A DNA stretch of 64,000 nucleotides from Methylococcus mesophilus (lineage in GTDB: Bacteria; Pseudomonadota; Gammaproteobacteria; Methylococcales; Methylococcaceae), in contig NZ_CP110921.1 of assembly GCF_026247885.1 (NCBI RefSeq), positions 1,731,001 through 1,795,000 on the forward strand, given 5' to 3'. The stretch's first letter is position 1. The number at the start of each line of letters is the position of its first letter. Below are positions 19,704 to 30,464 of the stretch, piece by piece. Below the pieces are notes generated by a model. That model did not search any database, was not told the origin of the DNA, and saw nothing but the letters and a program-made list of their open reading frames with translations. Both the position numbers and the translations under genes were made by a program.

Positions 19704-22280
19704 TCAAGCCGCTTCCACGTCCGTCACCTCCGCCGCCCGCTCGGCGTAAGCCGGCGTCCGGTCGAAATTCAGATAGCGGTAGGTGTCGGCCGCGGCCTCA
19801 TCGATCTTGCCGGCATAGGCCATGTACTCCTCCACGCTCGGAATCCGGCCCAGCATGGAGCACACCGCCGCCAGTTCGGCCGAAGCCAGGAACACCCGGG
19901 CGCCGGCCCCGAGGCGGTTGGGGAAGTTGCGGGTGGAGGTCGACACCACCGTGGCATTGTCGGCCACCCGCGCCTGGTTGCCCATACACAAGGAACAGCC
20001 GGGCATCTCGGTGCGGGCGCCGGCCTTGCCGTAGGTGGCGTAATAGCCTTCCTCGGTGAGCTGGGCCTGATCCATGCGGGTGGGCGGAGCGATCCACAAC
20101 CGGGTCGGGGTGGGCTTGCCGAAAGCTTCCAGCAGCCTGCCCGCGGCGCGGAAGTGGCCGATGTTGGTCATGCAGGAGCCGAGGAATACCTCGTCGATGT
20201 GGGTGCCGGCGACCTGCGACAGCGGCTTGACGTCGTCCGGATCGTTCGGACAGCAAAGCAAAGGCTCGGTGATCTGGTTCAGGTCGATCTCGATGATTTC
20301 GGCGTACTCGGCGTCCGCGTCGGCCTCCAGCAATTGCGGATCGGCCAGCCAAGCCTCCATCGCCGCGATGCGCCGCCGCAGGGTGCGCGCATCGCCGTAG
20401 CCTTCGGCGATCATCCAGCGCAGCAGGGTGATGTTGGAATGCAGGTATTCTTCGATCGGCGCCTTGTTCAGCTTGATGGTGCAGGCCGCCGCCGAACGCT
20501 CGGCCGAGGCATCGGCCAGCTCGAAAGCCTGTTCGACCTTGAGATCCGGCAGTCCCTCGATCTCCAGGATGCGGCCGGAGTACACGTTCTTCTTGCCCTG
20601 CTTCTCGACCGTCAGCAAGCCCCGCTGCAGCGCCGCGTAGGGAATCGCATGCACCAGGTCGCGCAGGGTGATCCCGGGCTGCATCTCGCCCTTGAAGCGC
20701 ACCAGCACCGATTCCGGCATGTCCAGCGGCATCACCCCGGTAGCGGCGGCGAAGGCCACCAGCCCGGAACCGGCGGGGAATGAGATGCCGATCGGGAAGC
20801 GGGTGTGCGAATCGCCGCCGGTGCCGACGGTATCCGGCAGCAGCATGCGGTTGAGCCAGGAATGGATGATGCCGTCGCCGGGCCGAAGCGACACGCCGCC
20901 TCGGTTCGTGATGAAATCCGGCAGGGTATGGTGGGTCTCGATGTCGACCGGCTTGGGATAGGCCGCGGTGTGGCAGAACGACTGCATCACCAGATCGGCC
21001 GAAAAGCCGAGGCAGGCCAGATCCTTCAACTCGTCCCGCGTCATCGGGCCGGTCGTGTCCTGCGAGCCCACCGTCGTCATGTGCGGTTCGCAGTAAGTGC
21101 CGGGACGGATACCGGCCACGCCGCAGGCCTTGCCGACGATCTTCTGCGCCAGGGTGTAGCCCTTGCCAGCATCGATCTGCGCCTTGGGCCGGCGGAACAC
21201 TTCCGAAGGCAGCATACCCAAAGCCCTGCGGGCGCGGTCGGTGAGGCCGCGGCCGATGATCAGGTTGATGCGCCCCCCGGCCCGCACTTCGTCCAACAGA
21301 ATGTCGCTCTTGAACGCGAACCGGCACAGCTCGGCGCCGCTACCGTGGTTCCGCACCACACCCTCGTACGGGTAGATGTCGATCACATCGCCCATGTGCA
21401 TGGCGGTGACGTCGCATTCGATGGGCAACGCGCCCGAGTCTTCCATGGTGTTGAAGAAGATCGGCGCGATCTTGCCGCCGATGCAGACCCCGCCCTGTCG
21501 CTTGTTGGGCACGTGGGGAATGTCCTCGCCGGTGAACCACAGCACGGAATTCGTGGCCGACTTGCGCGACGAGCCGGTGCCGACCACGTCACCCACATAG
21601 GCCACCGGGAAGCCCTTGGCCTTGAGTTCGGCGATCTGAGCTTCGGCATCGTGGATACCCTCGCGCGGCACCTTCAGCATGGCCTTGGCGTGCAGCGGGA
21701 TATCCGGGCGCGACCAGGCGTCCTGGGCCGGCGACAGGTCGTCGGTGTTGGTCTCGCCGGCCACCTTGAACACGGCCACGGTCAGCTTCTCGGGCACCTC
21801 CGGGCGGGAGGTGAACCATTCGGCTTCGGCCCAGGAGCGCAGCACGGCCTGGGCGTGGATGTTGCCGGCTTCCGCCTTGACCTGCACGTCGTGGAAGGCG
21901 TCGAACATGAGCAGGGTGCGGGACAAGCCGTGAACCGCAACCGGGGCCAGCGCCGGATGGTCCAGCAACTCGATCAGCGGCGCGACGTTGTAGCCGCCCA
22001 GCATGGTGCCGAGCAGCTCGGCGGCATGCCTGGGCGAAACGATCGGCGAAACCGCCTCTCCCCTGGCGACGGCAGCCAGAAAACCCGCCTTCACGTAAGC
22101 CGCCTCGTCCACTCCCGCCGGCACACGGTTGCTCAGGAGATCGAGCAGAAACGCCTCCTCGCCGACGGGCGGCGCCTTCAGCAATTCCACCAGGGCCACG
22201 GTCTGTTCGGCGGTCAGCGGCTTGGGCACCACGCCCTGTGCGGCACGTTCGGCCACGTGCTCTCGGTATTCGGTCAACAT
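19704..22280 (-). CDS. acnB: Aconitate hydratase B
   Basis: TCA-cycle citrate/isocitrate isomerase (the B class may also handle 2-methylisocitrate), 858 aa. AcnB architecture is visible: an N-terminal HEAT-like domain ([14 protein letters not shown]), the swivel domain with [12 protein letters not shown], then the catalytic core. The [4Fe-4S] ligands lie in [12 protein letters not shown] and [13 protein letters not shown] 22280 is preferred to the in-frame TTG 22286; GGGG lies seven bases upstream. Single gene, with a 290-bp upstream spacer that contains a REP-like hairpin. Confidence 0.97.
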   Translation of the reverse strand: MLTEYREHVAERAAQGVVPKPLTAEQTVALVELLKAPPVGEEAFLLDLLSNRVPAGVDEAAYVKAGFLAAVARGEAVSPIVSPRHAAELLGTMLGGYNVAPLIELLDHPALAPVAVHGLSRTLLMFDAFHDVQVKAEAGNIHAQAVLRSWAEAEWFTSRPEVPEKLTVAVFKVAGETNTDDLSPAQDAWSRPDIPLHAKAMLKVPREGIHDAEAQIAELKAKGFPVAYVGDVVGTGSSRKSATNSVLWFTGEDIPHVPNKRQGGVCIGGKIAPIFFNTMEDSGALPIECDVTAMHMGDVIDIYPYEGVVRNHGSGAELCRFAFKSDILLDEVRAGGRINLIIGRGLTDRARRALGMLPSEVFRRPKAQIDAGKGYTLAQKIVGKACGVAGIRPGTYCEPHMTTVGSQDTTGPMTRDELKDLACLGFSADLVMQSFCHTAAYPKPVDIETHHTLPDFITNRGGVSLRPGDGIIHSWLNRMLLPDTVGTGGDSHTRFPIGISFPAGSGLVAFAAATGVMPLDMPESVLVRFKGEMQPGITLRDLVHAIPYAALQRGLLTVEKQGKKNVYSGRILEIEGLPDLKVEQAFELADASAERSAAACTIKLNKAPIEEYLHSNITLLRWMIAEGYGDARTLRRRIAAMEAWLADPQLLEADADAEYAEIIEIDLNQITEPLLCCPNDPDDVKPLSQVAGTHIDEVFLGSCMTNIGHFRAAGRLLEAFGKPTPTRLWIAPPTRMDQAQLTEEGYYATYGKAGARTEMPGCSLCMGNQARVADNATVVSTSTRNFPNRLGAGARVFLASAELAAVCSMLGRIPSVEEYMAYAGKIDEAAADTYRYLNFDRTPAYAERAAEVTDVEAA

Positions 22281-22417
22281 GTTCAACCCCAGATAAGTAA
22301 AGAAACCGGCCCCGCCCTCTTAACTCAACCCACTGCGGTAAAGCGATGCCGCTCCGGCAGGGAATGCCGGAGCCCAGAAGTCATGGACGACACGAGCTTG
22401 GCATTCCCTGTGTAGTC

Positions 22418-22499
22418 ACGTAGGTCGGAACCGGCTTCATCGGGTTCCGACGCTAGGAAACCCCGCTTGGCGAAACCCAAAAAGACGGTTCCGCCCTAC
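22418..22499. repeat. REP-like nested palindrome
   Basis: Outer arms CGTAGGTCGGAACCG and CGGTTCCGCCCTACG pair over 15 bp with one mismatch; an inner hairpin GTCGGAACC/GGTTCCGAC (22423-22431, 22442-22450) lies within. This architecture is typical of dispersed bacterial REP-type elements in intergenic space, here between acnB and the deacetylase gene. Only one copy is evident in the window. Confidence 0.6.
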
Positions 22500-22572
22500 G
22501 CAACCGGAGCTGGGCGGGAAATATTAGGGCTATTATATGGAATAACCCGCTCCGAAACGGCATGCGCAGACG

Positions 22573-23514
22573 ATGACGACGCTCTACATCGGCCATCCGG
22601 TCTTTCTCCGCCATGACACCGGCCCAGGCCATCCGGAAGGCTCGGTGCGCCTGAGCGCTGTCGAAACCGCCCTGGCGGCGCCGGAATTCCAGGGCCTGCG
22701 GCGTCTGCAGGCACCGCGCGCCGAAACCGCCCGGCTTGAACTGGTCCATTCCAAGAGGCACATCGAACGGGTGTTCGCCGCGATTCCGCAAACCGGCCAT
22801 CACTTCCTCGATGCCGACACCGTGGTCTCGCCGGAATCGGGTGAAGCCGCCCTGCATGCGGTCGGCGCGGTATGCCTGGCCGTGGACGAGGTGATGGCCG
22901 GCACCGCGCGCAACGCCTTCTGCGCGGTGCGCCCGCCGGGACATCACGCCGAACCGGACACGGCCATGGGCTTCTGCCTGTTCAACAACGTCGCCATCGC
23001 CGCCGCCCATGCCCTCGCCAACCACGGGCTGAAACGCGTCGCCATCGTGGATTTCGACGTGCACCACGGCAACGGCACCCAGGCCGCGTTCAGGCGCAAC
23101 CCGGCCGTCCTGTATGTCTCGACCCACCAGTATCCCTGGTATCCAGGCACGGGCAGCGCCAAGGAAACCGGCGTCGGCAACCTGGTCAACATCCCCCTGC
23201 CCGCGGGCACGGGCTCCGCGGCCTACCGCAGGGCCGTCACGGATATCGCGCTGCCCGCCATCGACAACTTCCGTCCCGAGCTGGTGCTTATCTCCGCCGG
23301 CTTCGACGCCCACCGCGACGACCCGCTGGCCGACCTCGCGCTCACCGAGGACGACTACGGCTGGATCACCGCGGAACTCGTGAAGCTGGCGGACCTCCAT
23401 GCCCGCGGCCGCGTCGTCTCGGCACTCGAAGGCGGCTACGACCTGAATGCGCTGGGCCGGAGCGTCGCGGCGCACGTGCGGGAACTGCTCGCGGACCGGC
23501 GGTTTCAGAGCTGA
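22573..23514 (+). CDS. Histone deacetylase family protein
   Basis: Zn-dependent acetyl-lysine or acetylpolyamine deacetylase-like hydrolase, 313 aa. Seen: the N-terminal HPEGSVRL, RPPGHHAEPD (catalytic His pair), VDFDVHHGNGTQ (Zn ligands Asp and His), SAGFDAHRDDPL (Zn Asp) and LEGGYDL. Bacterial members act on acetoin-utilisation proteins, polyamines or acetyl-lysine; the substrate is not predictable. It stands alone on the plus strand and converges with the nucleotidyltransferase gene, with three bases between stops. Confidence 0.94.
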   Translation: MTTLYIGHPVFLRHDTGPGHPEGSVRLSAVETALAAPEFQGLRRLQAPRAETARLELVHSKRHIERVFAAIPQTGHHFLDADTVVSPESGEAALHAVGAVCLAVDEVMAGTARNAFCAVRPPGHHAEPDTAMGFCLFNNVAIAAAHALANHGLKRVAIVDFDVHHGNGTQAAFRRNPAVLYVSTHQYPWYPGTGSAKETGVGNLVNIPLPAGTGSAAYRRAVTDIALPAIDNFRPELVLISAGFDAHRDDPLADLALTEDDYGWITAELVKLADLHARGRVVSALEGGYDLNALGRSVAAHVRELLADRRFQS

Positions 23515-23517
23515 AGC

Positions 23518-24489
23518 TTACAAAGGCTCGCCGGCGCGAAGGGCTCGATATTTCAACAGGAACCACGAGGGCGTCATCAGCCGATACGGCAGCTTTAATA
23601 CCGCCGGCAGGTAGCGCCGGGTCAAAAAATAGGGGCTGAACGCCCGCGACCAGGCGCCGGAAGTCTGAACACGCCTGGCGAGACCGAATGCCGACCGGCT
23701 GCCCCGGGGCATGGGCAATTCGGCGGGATAGGGCTGTCCGTACCAGTACTCGGCCAGGAGCAGATACACGGCCAAGTCGCGCCTGCGCCCCGGCTGCAGC
23801 CGCTCCGCCAGCACTCGCCAATCCAGGGCCCCGGCGAAATCCCGCAGACGGACGAATTCGAGCAACTGGCGATGGTTCACGGAAAAATAAACGTTTCCCC
23901 TATCCTGAATGTGGGTGTGCAGGAAATTATGGAGCAATCGTGTCGCCAGATCGGGAACCCGGATCCGCGCGCCGTTCAGCGATGACAACGCAGGCTCGCC
24001 CATTCCGGCCCGGAGGCAAGCGTCGTCGCGCTCATCGCGCAGCATGCGGACATGGAGCTCCACCGTGACCGGAAGCCCCGGATGCAGCAAGGGCTGGACA
24101 TGGTGCATGTCTTCCCGGTCCCTCGCCAACATCCGGTCCTTCGGCGCGCGCCGATAACCGGATCGCAGGAGGGTCTCATGCGCCTCCCAGACTCTGTCCC
24201 CAGGCACCAGCAGATCGAGATCGCCGATAACCCGGTCTTCCGCTCCGGGATACTGGTCCGGTACCAGGGCAATGGCACCCTTGAGCGCGACCGGCTCGAT
24301 ACCGATACCGTTGAGCAATCCGGCGATATTGGTCAGCTCGTCCCGAAATGCCCGGTTACGGACGCGGTTGAGGGTCGTGACCGTCTCCAGGTATTCCTGA
24401 ATGTCCTCAGGCAGCGCATCGAACAAACCGTGGCGCCTGAAGGCGTCGGCGAGGCTCGGCGTGACGAGATGATTTCCTGCAAGCTGCAT
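23518..24489 (-). CDS. Nucleotidyltransferase-fold family protein (NTP_transf_5 type)
   Basis: A 323-aa protein from ATG 24489; upstream frame is low-complexity. Residues around 60-110 give VALKGAIALV and DRVIGDLDLLVP, the G-x-[DE]-x-D nucleotidyltransferase signature of the PF14907 family. The later part has a HxH region (LHTHIQDRG) and a basic, aromatic C terminus. Members occur in polysaccharide, exosortase or peptide-modification loci. UDP-glucose dehydrogenase lies 0.5 kb upstream on the same strand, but a shared role is only inference. Confidence 0.8.
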   Translation of the reverse strand: MQLAGNHLVTPSLADAFRRHGLFDALPEDIQEYLETVTTLNRVRNRAFRDELTNIAGLLNGIGIEPVALKGAIALVPDQYPGAEDRVIGDLDLLVPGDRVWEAHETLLRSGYRRAPKDRMLARDREDMHHVQPLLHPGLPVTVELHVRMLRDERDDACLRAGMGEPALSSLNGARIRVPDLATRLLHNFLHTHIQDRGNVYFSVNHRQLLEFVRLRDFAGALDWRVLAERLQPGRRRDLAVYLLLAEYWYGQPYPAELPMPRGSRSAFGLARRVQTSGAWSRAFSPYFLTRRYLPAVLKLPYRLMTPSWFLLKYRALRAGEPL

Positions 24490-24581
24490 CGTAGCTCGCC
24501 AGCTTACCGAACCGGTGAGAACCTGAGGTTTCACTCCCTCGCTTACGCCAACTGCAGGAGTGAGGCATCGGCAGAGGAATT

Positions 24582-24794
24582 TCAGGTTTCCGGCGGTATC
24601 CATACCTGCACTTCCCGCACTGGCAACCAGGACCGGCCGGTTTGAGTGCACACGGCGAATTCGAAACGCTCGCGCGCCATCGCCACGCCGATTTCCACAC
24701 CCGGATAGACCAGGGCGTATCCCTGCACCGAGGAGACCCAACTCGCCAGGGCATCCGGCCTCCTCCGACAGTCATTCTCACCACTTGTCCCCAT
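24582..24794 (-). CDS. Small hypothetical protein
   Basis: A 70-aa frame with GGAG six bases before ATG 24794. The C-terminal half (PGVEIGVAMARERFEFAV and VREVQVWIPPET) looks like folded protein rather than shadow sequence. It lies about 90 bp upstream of the nucleotidyltransferase start on the same strand, so it could be its operon partner. No family recognised; in particular it lacks the PqqD pattern sometimes found with such genes. Confidence 0.45.
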   Translation of the reverse strand: MGTSGENDCRRRPDALASWVSSVQGYALVYPGVEIGVAMARERFEFAVCTQTGRSWLPVREVQVWIPPET

Positions 24795-24999
24795 GCTTGC
24801 TCCGTCATCAGGTGCCGCTGATGAATCTAGATGCTTACATTTGAGGATAAGTTCCCTTGACTTTTAACAAATTTGCTCTACGTCACCCTCTTCATACGGG
24901 ATCAATACGTTGGAACATCCCGTGAGTTCCGTTCCGGCTTAGCGAAACCGGAGCCAAAATCGGGATGCGGCGAAAAAATCCGGCCGGACGTCCTGGCCG

Positions 25000-26319
25000 T
25001 CACCGCCCGATGGCGAAATAATCGAAGCCCTGCGCCTTCATGTGCGCAGGGTCGTAGATGTTGCGGCCGTCGAAGACCGCGGGGCGCGTCAGGGTCTGCT
25101 TGATTTCGTCGAAATCGGGGCTCCGGAACACGTTCCATTCGGTGACCACCGCCAGCGCATCGGCGCCCTGCAGGGCCGATTCCGGCGAATCGCACAGGAT
25201 CAGGTCCGCCCGCTCACCGTAGACGCGATGAGCCTCCTCCCTCGCCACCGGGTCGAAGGCCCGTACTTTCGCTCCCGCCTGCCACAACGCTTCCATCAGC
25301 GTGCGGCTGGGCGCTTCGCGCATGTCGTCGGTGTTCGGCTTGAAGGCCAGGCCCCAGACGGCGATGGTCCTGCCGGCCAGATCGCCGCCGAAATAGGCAC
25401 TGATCTTCTCGAACAGCTTTTCCTTCTGGCGGTCGTTCACCGCCTCCACCGCCTGCAATAATTGGGCGGGATAGCCGGCGTCACGGGCGGTGCGCTCGAG
25501 CGCCTTGACGTCCTTGGGGAAGCAGGAGCCGCCGTAGCCGCAGCCGGGATAGATGAAGTGGTAGCCGATGCGCGGGTCCGAACCGATGCCGACGCGGACC
25601 TTCTCGATGTCGGCGCCGAGCCGCTCGGCGAGATTGGCCAGCTCGTTCATGAAGCTGATCTTGGTGGCCAGCATGGCGTTGGCGGCGTACTTGGTCAGCT
25701 CGGCGGAGCGGATGTCCATGCACACCATGCGGTCGTGGCTGCGGTTGAACGGGGCGTAGAGCGCGCGCAGCAGTTCGGTGGTGCGCGGGTTGTCGGTGCC
25801 GACCACGATCCGGTCCGGCTTCATGAAATCCTCGATGGCCGCGCCCTCCTTGAGGAATTCCGGATTGGAGACCACGTCGAACTCGATGGCGGCGCCGCGC
25901 CGGGCCAGCACTTCGCTCACGGCCCCGCGCACCTTGTCCGCCGTCCCCACCGGCACGGTGGACTTGTTGACGACGACCCGGTAGTCCTGCATCCGCTCGC
26001 CGATGCTGCGCGCCACCGCCAGCACGTATTGCAGGTCGGCCGAGCCGTCCTCGTCAGGCGGGGTGCCGACGGCGATGAACTGGAACAGGCCATGGCTCAC
26101 GCCGAGGTCGACGTCGGTGGTGAACTGCAGGCGGCCGGCCGCCATGTTGCGCTTGATGATGGTATCGAGGCCCGGCTCGTAGATCGGCACTTCACCCTGG
26201 TTGAGACGCTGGATCTTGTCCGCGTCGATGTCGATGCAGACGACGTCGTTGCCGACCTCGGCCAGACAGGCGCCGGTGACCAGGCCGACATAGCCGGAAC
26301 CAAAGATGGTGACTTTCAT
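25000..26319 (-). CDS. ugd: UDP-glucose 6-dehydrogenase
   Basis: Oxidises UDP-glucose to UDP-glucuronate with NAD+, feeding extracellular polysaccharide. 439 aa from ATG 26319 ([16 protein letters not shown], the Rossmann motif); the frame extends upstream but into metZ-flanking DNA. The catalytic Cys lies in [12 protein letters not shown], and the C-terminal domain has [18 protein letters not shown]. Placed 31 bp after metZ on the same strand. Confidence 0.96.
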   Translation of the reverse strand: MKVTIFGSGYVGLVTGACLAEVGNDVVCIDIDADKIQRLNQGEVPIYEPGLDTIIKRNMAAGRLQFTTDVDLGVSHGLFQFIAVGTPPDEDGSADLQYVLAVARSIGERMQDYRVVVNKSTVPVGTADKVRGAVSEVLARRGAAIEFDVVSNPEFLKEGAAIEDFMKPDRIVVGTDNPRTTELLRALYAPFNRSHDRMVCMDIRSAELTKYAANAMLATKISFMNELANLAERLGADIEKVRVGIGSDPRIGYHFIYPGCGYGGSCFPKDVKALERTARDAGYPAQLLQAVEAVNDRQKEKLFEKISAYFGGDLAGRTIAVWGLAFKPNTDDMREAPSRTLMEALWQAGAKVRAFDPVAREEAHRVYGERADLILCDSPESALQGADALAVVTEWNVFRSPDFDEIKQTLTRPAVFDGRNIYDPAHMKAQGFDYFAIGR

Positions 26320-26350
26320 GCGGTTTCCTTGGAAATAAGAAAAAAGGACT

Positions 26351-27532
26351 TTAGGCGAAGCGGGATAGATCGGCCTGAATGTCGGCAAGGCTCTCCAGGC
26401 CGACGGCAATGCGCACCAGCCCGTCGGCGATGCCGGCCGCAGCCCTGGCTTCCCGGCTCAGGCGGCCGTGGGTGGTGGTCGCCGGATGGGTGATGGTGGT
26501 CTTGGCGTCGCCCAGGTTACCGGTGATCGACAGCAGCCGGGTACTGTCGATCAGACGCCAGGCGGCTTCCTGCCCCCCCTTCACCTCGAAGCTGACGATG
26601 CCGCCGAAGCCGGATTGCTGGCGGGCGGCCAGTTCGTGCTGAGGATGGCTGGCGAGCCCCGGGTAATGCACCCGCGCCACCCAGGGCTGCGCTTCCAGCC
26701 AGCGAGCCAGGCCGAGCGCGTTTTCGCAATGGGCTTTCATCCGCAGACTCAGCGTTTCCAGGCCTTTGAGGAACACCCAGGCGTTGAACGGGCTCATGCT
26801 GGGACCGCCGGTGCGCAGGAAGGGATAGATTTCGGCATCGAGCAGCTCGCGCCCGCCGACGATAGCCCCGCCCACGCAGCGGCCCTGGCCATCCAGGTAC
26901 TTGGTGGCGGAATGGATCACGATGTCCGCGCCCAACGCCAGCGGCCGCTGCAAGGCGGGGGTGCAGAAGCAGTTGTCCACCACCAGCAGGCAGCCGCGGG
27001 CGTGGGCGATTTCAGCGAGCCGGGGGATGTCGGCGATTTCGGTCAACGGATTGGAGGGCGTCTCCAGAAACAGAAAACGGGTCTCGGGCCGGATGGCCGC
27101 TGCCCAGCCTTCGTAGTCGGTGAGACCGACGAAAGTCGTCGGCACCCCGAACTTGGCCAGGTAGTTCTGGAACAGCATGGTGGTGTTCCCGAAAACGCTG
27201 CGCGAGCACACCACGTGATCGCCTGCCTTCAGCAGGCCGAACGCCGTGCTGGCGATGGCGGCCATGCCGGAGCCGACGGCGACGCAGCGCTCCCCGCCTT
27301 CCAGCGCGGCCAACCTTTCCTCGAAGGTGCGCACCGTGGGGTTGGTGAAGCGCGAGTAGATGTTGCCCGGCGCCTTGCCGGCGAAGCGCTCGGCCGCCTC
27401 GGCGGCACTCCGGAATACGTAGCTGGAAGTGGCGAAGATCGGCTCCGCGTGCTCCTGCTCCATCGTCCGGCGCTGCCCGGCGCGCACGGCCCGGGTTTCC
27501 ATGGCGAATTCGTTCCAGTCCAGATCGTCCAC
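26351..27532 (-). CDS. metZ: O-succinylhomoserine sulfhydrylase
   Basis: PLP enzyme of methionine synthesis making homocysteine from O-succinylhomoserine and sulfide. 393 aa. PLP Lys in [13 protein letters not shown]; other markers are [17 protein letters not shown] and [15 protein letters not shown] 27532 has GAGGAG eight bases upstream and fits the family N terminus; ATG at codon 11 is the alternative. It sits directly after purF, the usual position of metZ in gammaproteobacterial cvpA-purF-metZ clusters, which separates it from cystathionine gamma-synthase. Confidence 0.93.
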   Translation of the reverse strand: MDDLDWNEFAMETRAVRAGQRRTMEQEHAEPIFATSSYVFRSAAEAAERFAGKAPGNIYSRFTNPTVRTFEERLAALEGGERCVAVGSGMAAIASTAFGLLKAGDHVVCSRSVFGNTTMLFQNYLAKFGVPTTFVGLTDYEGWAAAIRPETRFLFLETPSNPLTEIADIPRLAEIAHARGCLLVVDNCFCTPALQRPLALGADIVIHSATKYLDGQGRCVGGAIVGGRELLDAEIYPFLRTGGPSMSPFNAWVFLKGLETLSLRMKAHCENALGLARWLEAQPWVARVHYPGLASHPQHELAARQQSGFGGIVSFEVKGGQEAAWRLIDSTRLLSITGNLGDAKTTITHPATTTHGRLSREARAAAGIADGLVRIAVGLESLADIQADLSRFA

Positions 27533-27544
27533 GTGTCCTGCTCC

Positions 27545-29053
27545 TCAGACGGTGTTGTAAAGGTCGATGGCCGTCGCGCCAACTTCCCGCAGGGCCTTCG
27601 CCCCGTCCGAGCGGTGCTTGCTCAGACGGTCCAGGTAGGCTTGGTCGATGTCGCCGGTGACGTAGTCCTTGTCGAAGCACGAAGTGTCGAATCTGGGGAT
27701 GAACGGGTTGCCCTTCTGCACCGATTCGACCAAATCGGCCAAGTCCTGGTAGACCAGCCAATCCGCCCCCAGCTCTTCCCGCACTTCCTCGTCGGTCCGG
27801 CCGTGCGCGATCAGTTCCTCGACCGCCGGCATGTCGATGCCGTACACATTGGGGTAGCGCACCGGCGGCGAGGCCGAAGCGAAATAGACCTTGCGGGCGC
27901 CGGCATCGCGGGCCATCTGGATGATCTGGGTCGAGGTGGTGCCGCGCACGATGGAATCGTCCACCAGCAGCACGTTCTTGCCCTTGAACTCCAGGTCGAT
28001 GGCATTGAGTTTCTGCCGCACCGATTTCTTGCGCAGGGTCTGGCCCGGCATGATGAAGGTGCGCCCGATGTAGCGGTTCTTGATGAAGCCCTCACTGTAT
28101 TTCACCCCCAGCCGGTTGGCGAGCTGCAGCGCCGAAGTGCGACTGGTATCCGGGATGGGAATGACCACGTCGATATCGTGCTCGGGGCGCTCCCTGAGAA
28201 TCTTGTCGGCCAGCTTGTCGCCCATGCGCAGCCGGGCCTTGTAGACGGAGATGTCGTCAATGATGGAGTCCGGCCGGGCGAAATAGACGAATTCGAAGAT
28301 ACACGGCGAGTACACGACGTGTTCGGCGCACTGCCGGGTATGCAGGGTGCCGTCCTTCTCGATCAGAATCGCCTCGCCCGGCGCCACGTCCCGGACCAGC
28401 TCGAATCCCAGCACGTCCAGCGCCACGCTCTCGGAGGCGATCATGTATTCCTTGCCGTAATCGCCGTCGCGCTCGCCGAACACCAGGGGACGAATGCCAT
28501 GCGGATCGCGAAAGCCGACGACGCCGAAACCCGTGACCATCGCCACTACGGCGTAAGCGCCCCGGCAGCGCCGGTGCACCGCGGAGACGGCGCGGAACAC
28601 GTCGTCCGCCGACACGCGCAGCTTGCCGATGCCCTGCATTTCGTGGGCGAAGACATTGAGCAGGACTTCCGAATCCGAATCGGTATTGATGTGGCGCTGG
28701 TCCTGCCGGAACAGCTCACGCTTGAGCGTTTCCGCGTTGGTCAAGTTGCCGTTGTGAGCGAGCGAGATGCCATAGGGCGAATTGACGTAGAACGGCTGGG
28801 CTTCCGCGGTGCTGGCACAGCCCGCGGTGGGATAGCGCACATGGCCGATGCCCATCGAGCCCTTCAGCTCGACCATATGGCGGGTGTGGAACACGTCCCG
28901 CACCAGGCCGCTTTCCTTGCGAAGATGCAGCCGCTCCCTTTCGCAGGTCACGATGCCGGCGGCGTCCTGGCCGCGATGCTGAAGCACGGTAAGCGCCTCG
29001 TACAATTCCTGGTTGACCTCATCGTTGGAAACGATACCGGCAATTCCGCACAT
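27545..29053 (-). CDS. purF: Amidophosphoribosyltransferase
   Basis: First committed step of purine synthesis: PRPP plus glutamine to phosphoribosylamine. 502 aa. N-terminal nucleophile Cys2 follows the initiator Met ([10 protein letters not shown]), so there is no propeptide as in E. coli-type enzymes. The glutaminase domain shows GIGHVRYPT and the PRPP motif is [13 protein letters not shown]. Part of the minus-strand truA to metZ operon, 35 bp after cvpA. Confidence 0.97.
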   Translation of the reverse strand: MCGIAGIVSNDEVNQELYEALTVLQHRGQDAAGIVTCERERLHLRKESGLVRDVFHTRHMVELKGSMGIGHVRYPTAGCASTAEAQPFYVNSPYGISLAHNGNLTNAETLKRELFRQDQRHINTDSDSEVLLNVFAHEMQGIGKLRVSADDVFRAVSAVHRRCRGAYAVVAMVTGFGVVGFRDPHGIRPLVFGERDGDYGKEYMIASESVALDVLGFELVRDVAPGEAILIEKDGTLHTRQCAEHVVYSPCIFEFVYFARPDSIIDDISVYKARLRMGDKLADKILRERPEHDIDVVIPIPDTSRTSALQLANRLGVKYSEGFIKNRYIGRTFIMPGQTLRKKSVRQKLNAIDLEFKGKNVLLVDDSIVRGTTSTQIIQMARDAGARKVYFASASPPVRYPNVYGIDMPAVEELIAHGRTDEEVREELGADWLVYQDLADLVESVQKGNPFIPRFDTSCFDKDYVTGDIDQAYLDRLSKHRSDGAKALREVGATAIDLYNTV

Positions 29054-29088
29054 AGCCTGAACCTGTAAAGCAATTGAACGAGGGGTTG

Positions 29089-29622
29089 TTAAGGATAGGC
29101 CACCTGGCCTGCGATTTCAGCCGGCAGCAGCGTCTTGATCCATAAAGCCATGGACTGGAACGGCGGGATCAGGCGCGACTCCCGCCACCACGGGTCCCTG
29201 GGCAGCGGCGTGAACCCGGCCAGGAGCACCAGCACCGATACCAGCAGCACGCCGCGCGCCAGCCCGAACACCAGCCCGGCCAGCCGATCGGAGCCGCCCA
29301 GCCCGGTGCCCGTCACCAGCCGCCCGAGCAAAAAACCCGTGAGGCCGCCCGCCATCAGGCTGACCAGGAAGATCGCGACGAAGGCGGCGCCGAGCCGCAG
29401 CGAGGGCACCGAGATCAGGTTCTCGAGATGGACCGCCAGGTCCTGGCTGAACCGCAACCCCAGCCAGATCGACAAAGCCCAGGCTCCCAGCGAGAACACC
29501 TCTCGCACCAAGCCGCGGACCAGCCCGACCAGTGCGGACAGGCCCATCAACGCGATGATGAGATAGTCGGCCCAGGTCAGATCACCCGCCACCGCCGTGC
29601 CCGGCGCGACCTGCGGAAACAT
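29089..29622 (-). CDS. cvpA: CvpA family membrane protein
   Basis: Inner-membrane protein of 177 aa with four hydrophobic segments; the family signature [16 protein letters not shown] is present near residue 40. CvpA is linked to colicin V production and envelope stress in enterobacteria; the molecular role is unclear. Conserved position upstream of purF supports the call. Confidence 0.93.
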   Translation of the reverse strand: MFPQVAPGTAVAGDLTWADYLIIALMGLSALVGLVRGLVREVFSLGAWALSIWLGLRFSQDLAVHLENLISVPSLRLGAAFVAIFLVSLMAGGLTGFLLGRLVTGTGLGGSDRLAGLVFGLARGVLLVSVLVLLAGFTPLPRDPWWRESRLIPPFQSMALWIKTLLPAEIAGQVAYP

Positions 29623-29625
29623 CGC

Positions 29626-30456
29626 CTAGCGGGCGCGGGACGGCACCAGATAGCCGCGGATGCCGGCGACCGATTCGAGTTGGCGCAGCGCCTGCTCGGC
29701 CTTGGCCTTGTCGGGCTCCGGCCCGATTCGAACACGGTAGGTCACCTTCCCGGTGCTGCCGCGGACGGTTTCGGCAAAGGCCGGCAACTTGTTCTGACGC
29801 AGCTTTTCGACCAGCGCCTTGGCGTTGGCCTCCTCGACGAAGCTTCCCGCCTGCACCAGCCAGGCTGAAGCTCCGGCGGCCGGCGTCGCAGGCGGTGCGT
29901 TTTCCGGCTTGCGGATCGGCGGCTCCACCGGCACCGCTTTCGCTTGGGGTTTGGCTACCTTGTCTGCCGGCGGTCTGCTCTCGGCCGGCGCGGCGGTCGC
30001 CGCGGGGGTCTTCTTCGGTGCGACCGGCTTCGCCGTGGGCTTGACCGTCGGCGCCGCTTCCTGGGGCGGCATGTCCTCTTCAACCAGTCCGTCTGCCGGC
30101 GCTTCTTCCCCTCCGGTGGGCTGGCCGGGTTTCTCCGTCAATGGGGCCCCTCCGCGTCTCGCTGCCGGCGAAGGCGGGGCCGCGCCCTCCCCGGCCGCAC
30201 CGTTTTCGCCGCCCGTGATCGGAATAACGCGATCCGCCCCTTCGGCTTCCACCGGCTCGGCCGTCGCGACCTCGTCCACCGAGCGCGGCAATTCGACCGG
30301 CTGTTCCTCCATATCCTTCGGCATCGGCGGAATCTCGCCCACTTCCGCATGGGAAGGCTCGTCCAGTTTCTCGTCGAACAGCATGGGCACGAAAATCACG
30401 GCGAAGGCGACGATGACCGTTGCGCCGATCAACCGCTGTTTCAACTGTTCATCCAT
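29626..30456 (-). CDS. dedD: SPOR-domain cell-division protein DedD
   Basis: Single-pass membrane protein, 276 aa. A transmembrane helix at about 9-26 (IGATVIVAFAVIFVPML) is followed by a long Pro/Ala/Lys-rich periplasmic linker and a C-terminal SPOR domain (about 195-275, WLVQAGSFVEEANAKALVEK) that binds denuded septal peptidoglycan. Position between folC and cvpA is the conserved dedD locus. Confidence 0.93.
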   Translation of the reverse strand: MDEQLKQRLIGATVIVAFAVIFVPMLFDEKLDEPSHAEVGEIPPMPKDMEEQPVELPRSVDEVATAEPVEAEGADRVIPITGGENGAAGEGAAPPSPAARRGGAPLTEKPGQPTGGEEAPADGLVEEDMPPQEAAPTVKPTAKPVAPKKTPAATAAPAESRPPADKVAKPQAKAVPVEPPIRKPENAPPATPAAGASAWLVQAGSFVEEANAKALVEKLRQNKLPAFAETVRGSTGKVTYRVRIGPEPDKAKAEQALRQLESVAGIRGYLVPSRAR

Positions 30457-30464
30457 ACATTTCC

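Noticed and set aside
26468-29068. 866-aa plus-strand open frame
   Set aside because: It is antisense to metZ and purF, both fully supported by catalytic motifs; its Gly/Arg/His-rich composition is that of a high-GC shadow frame.
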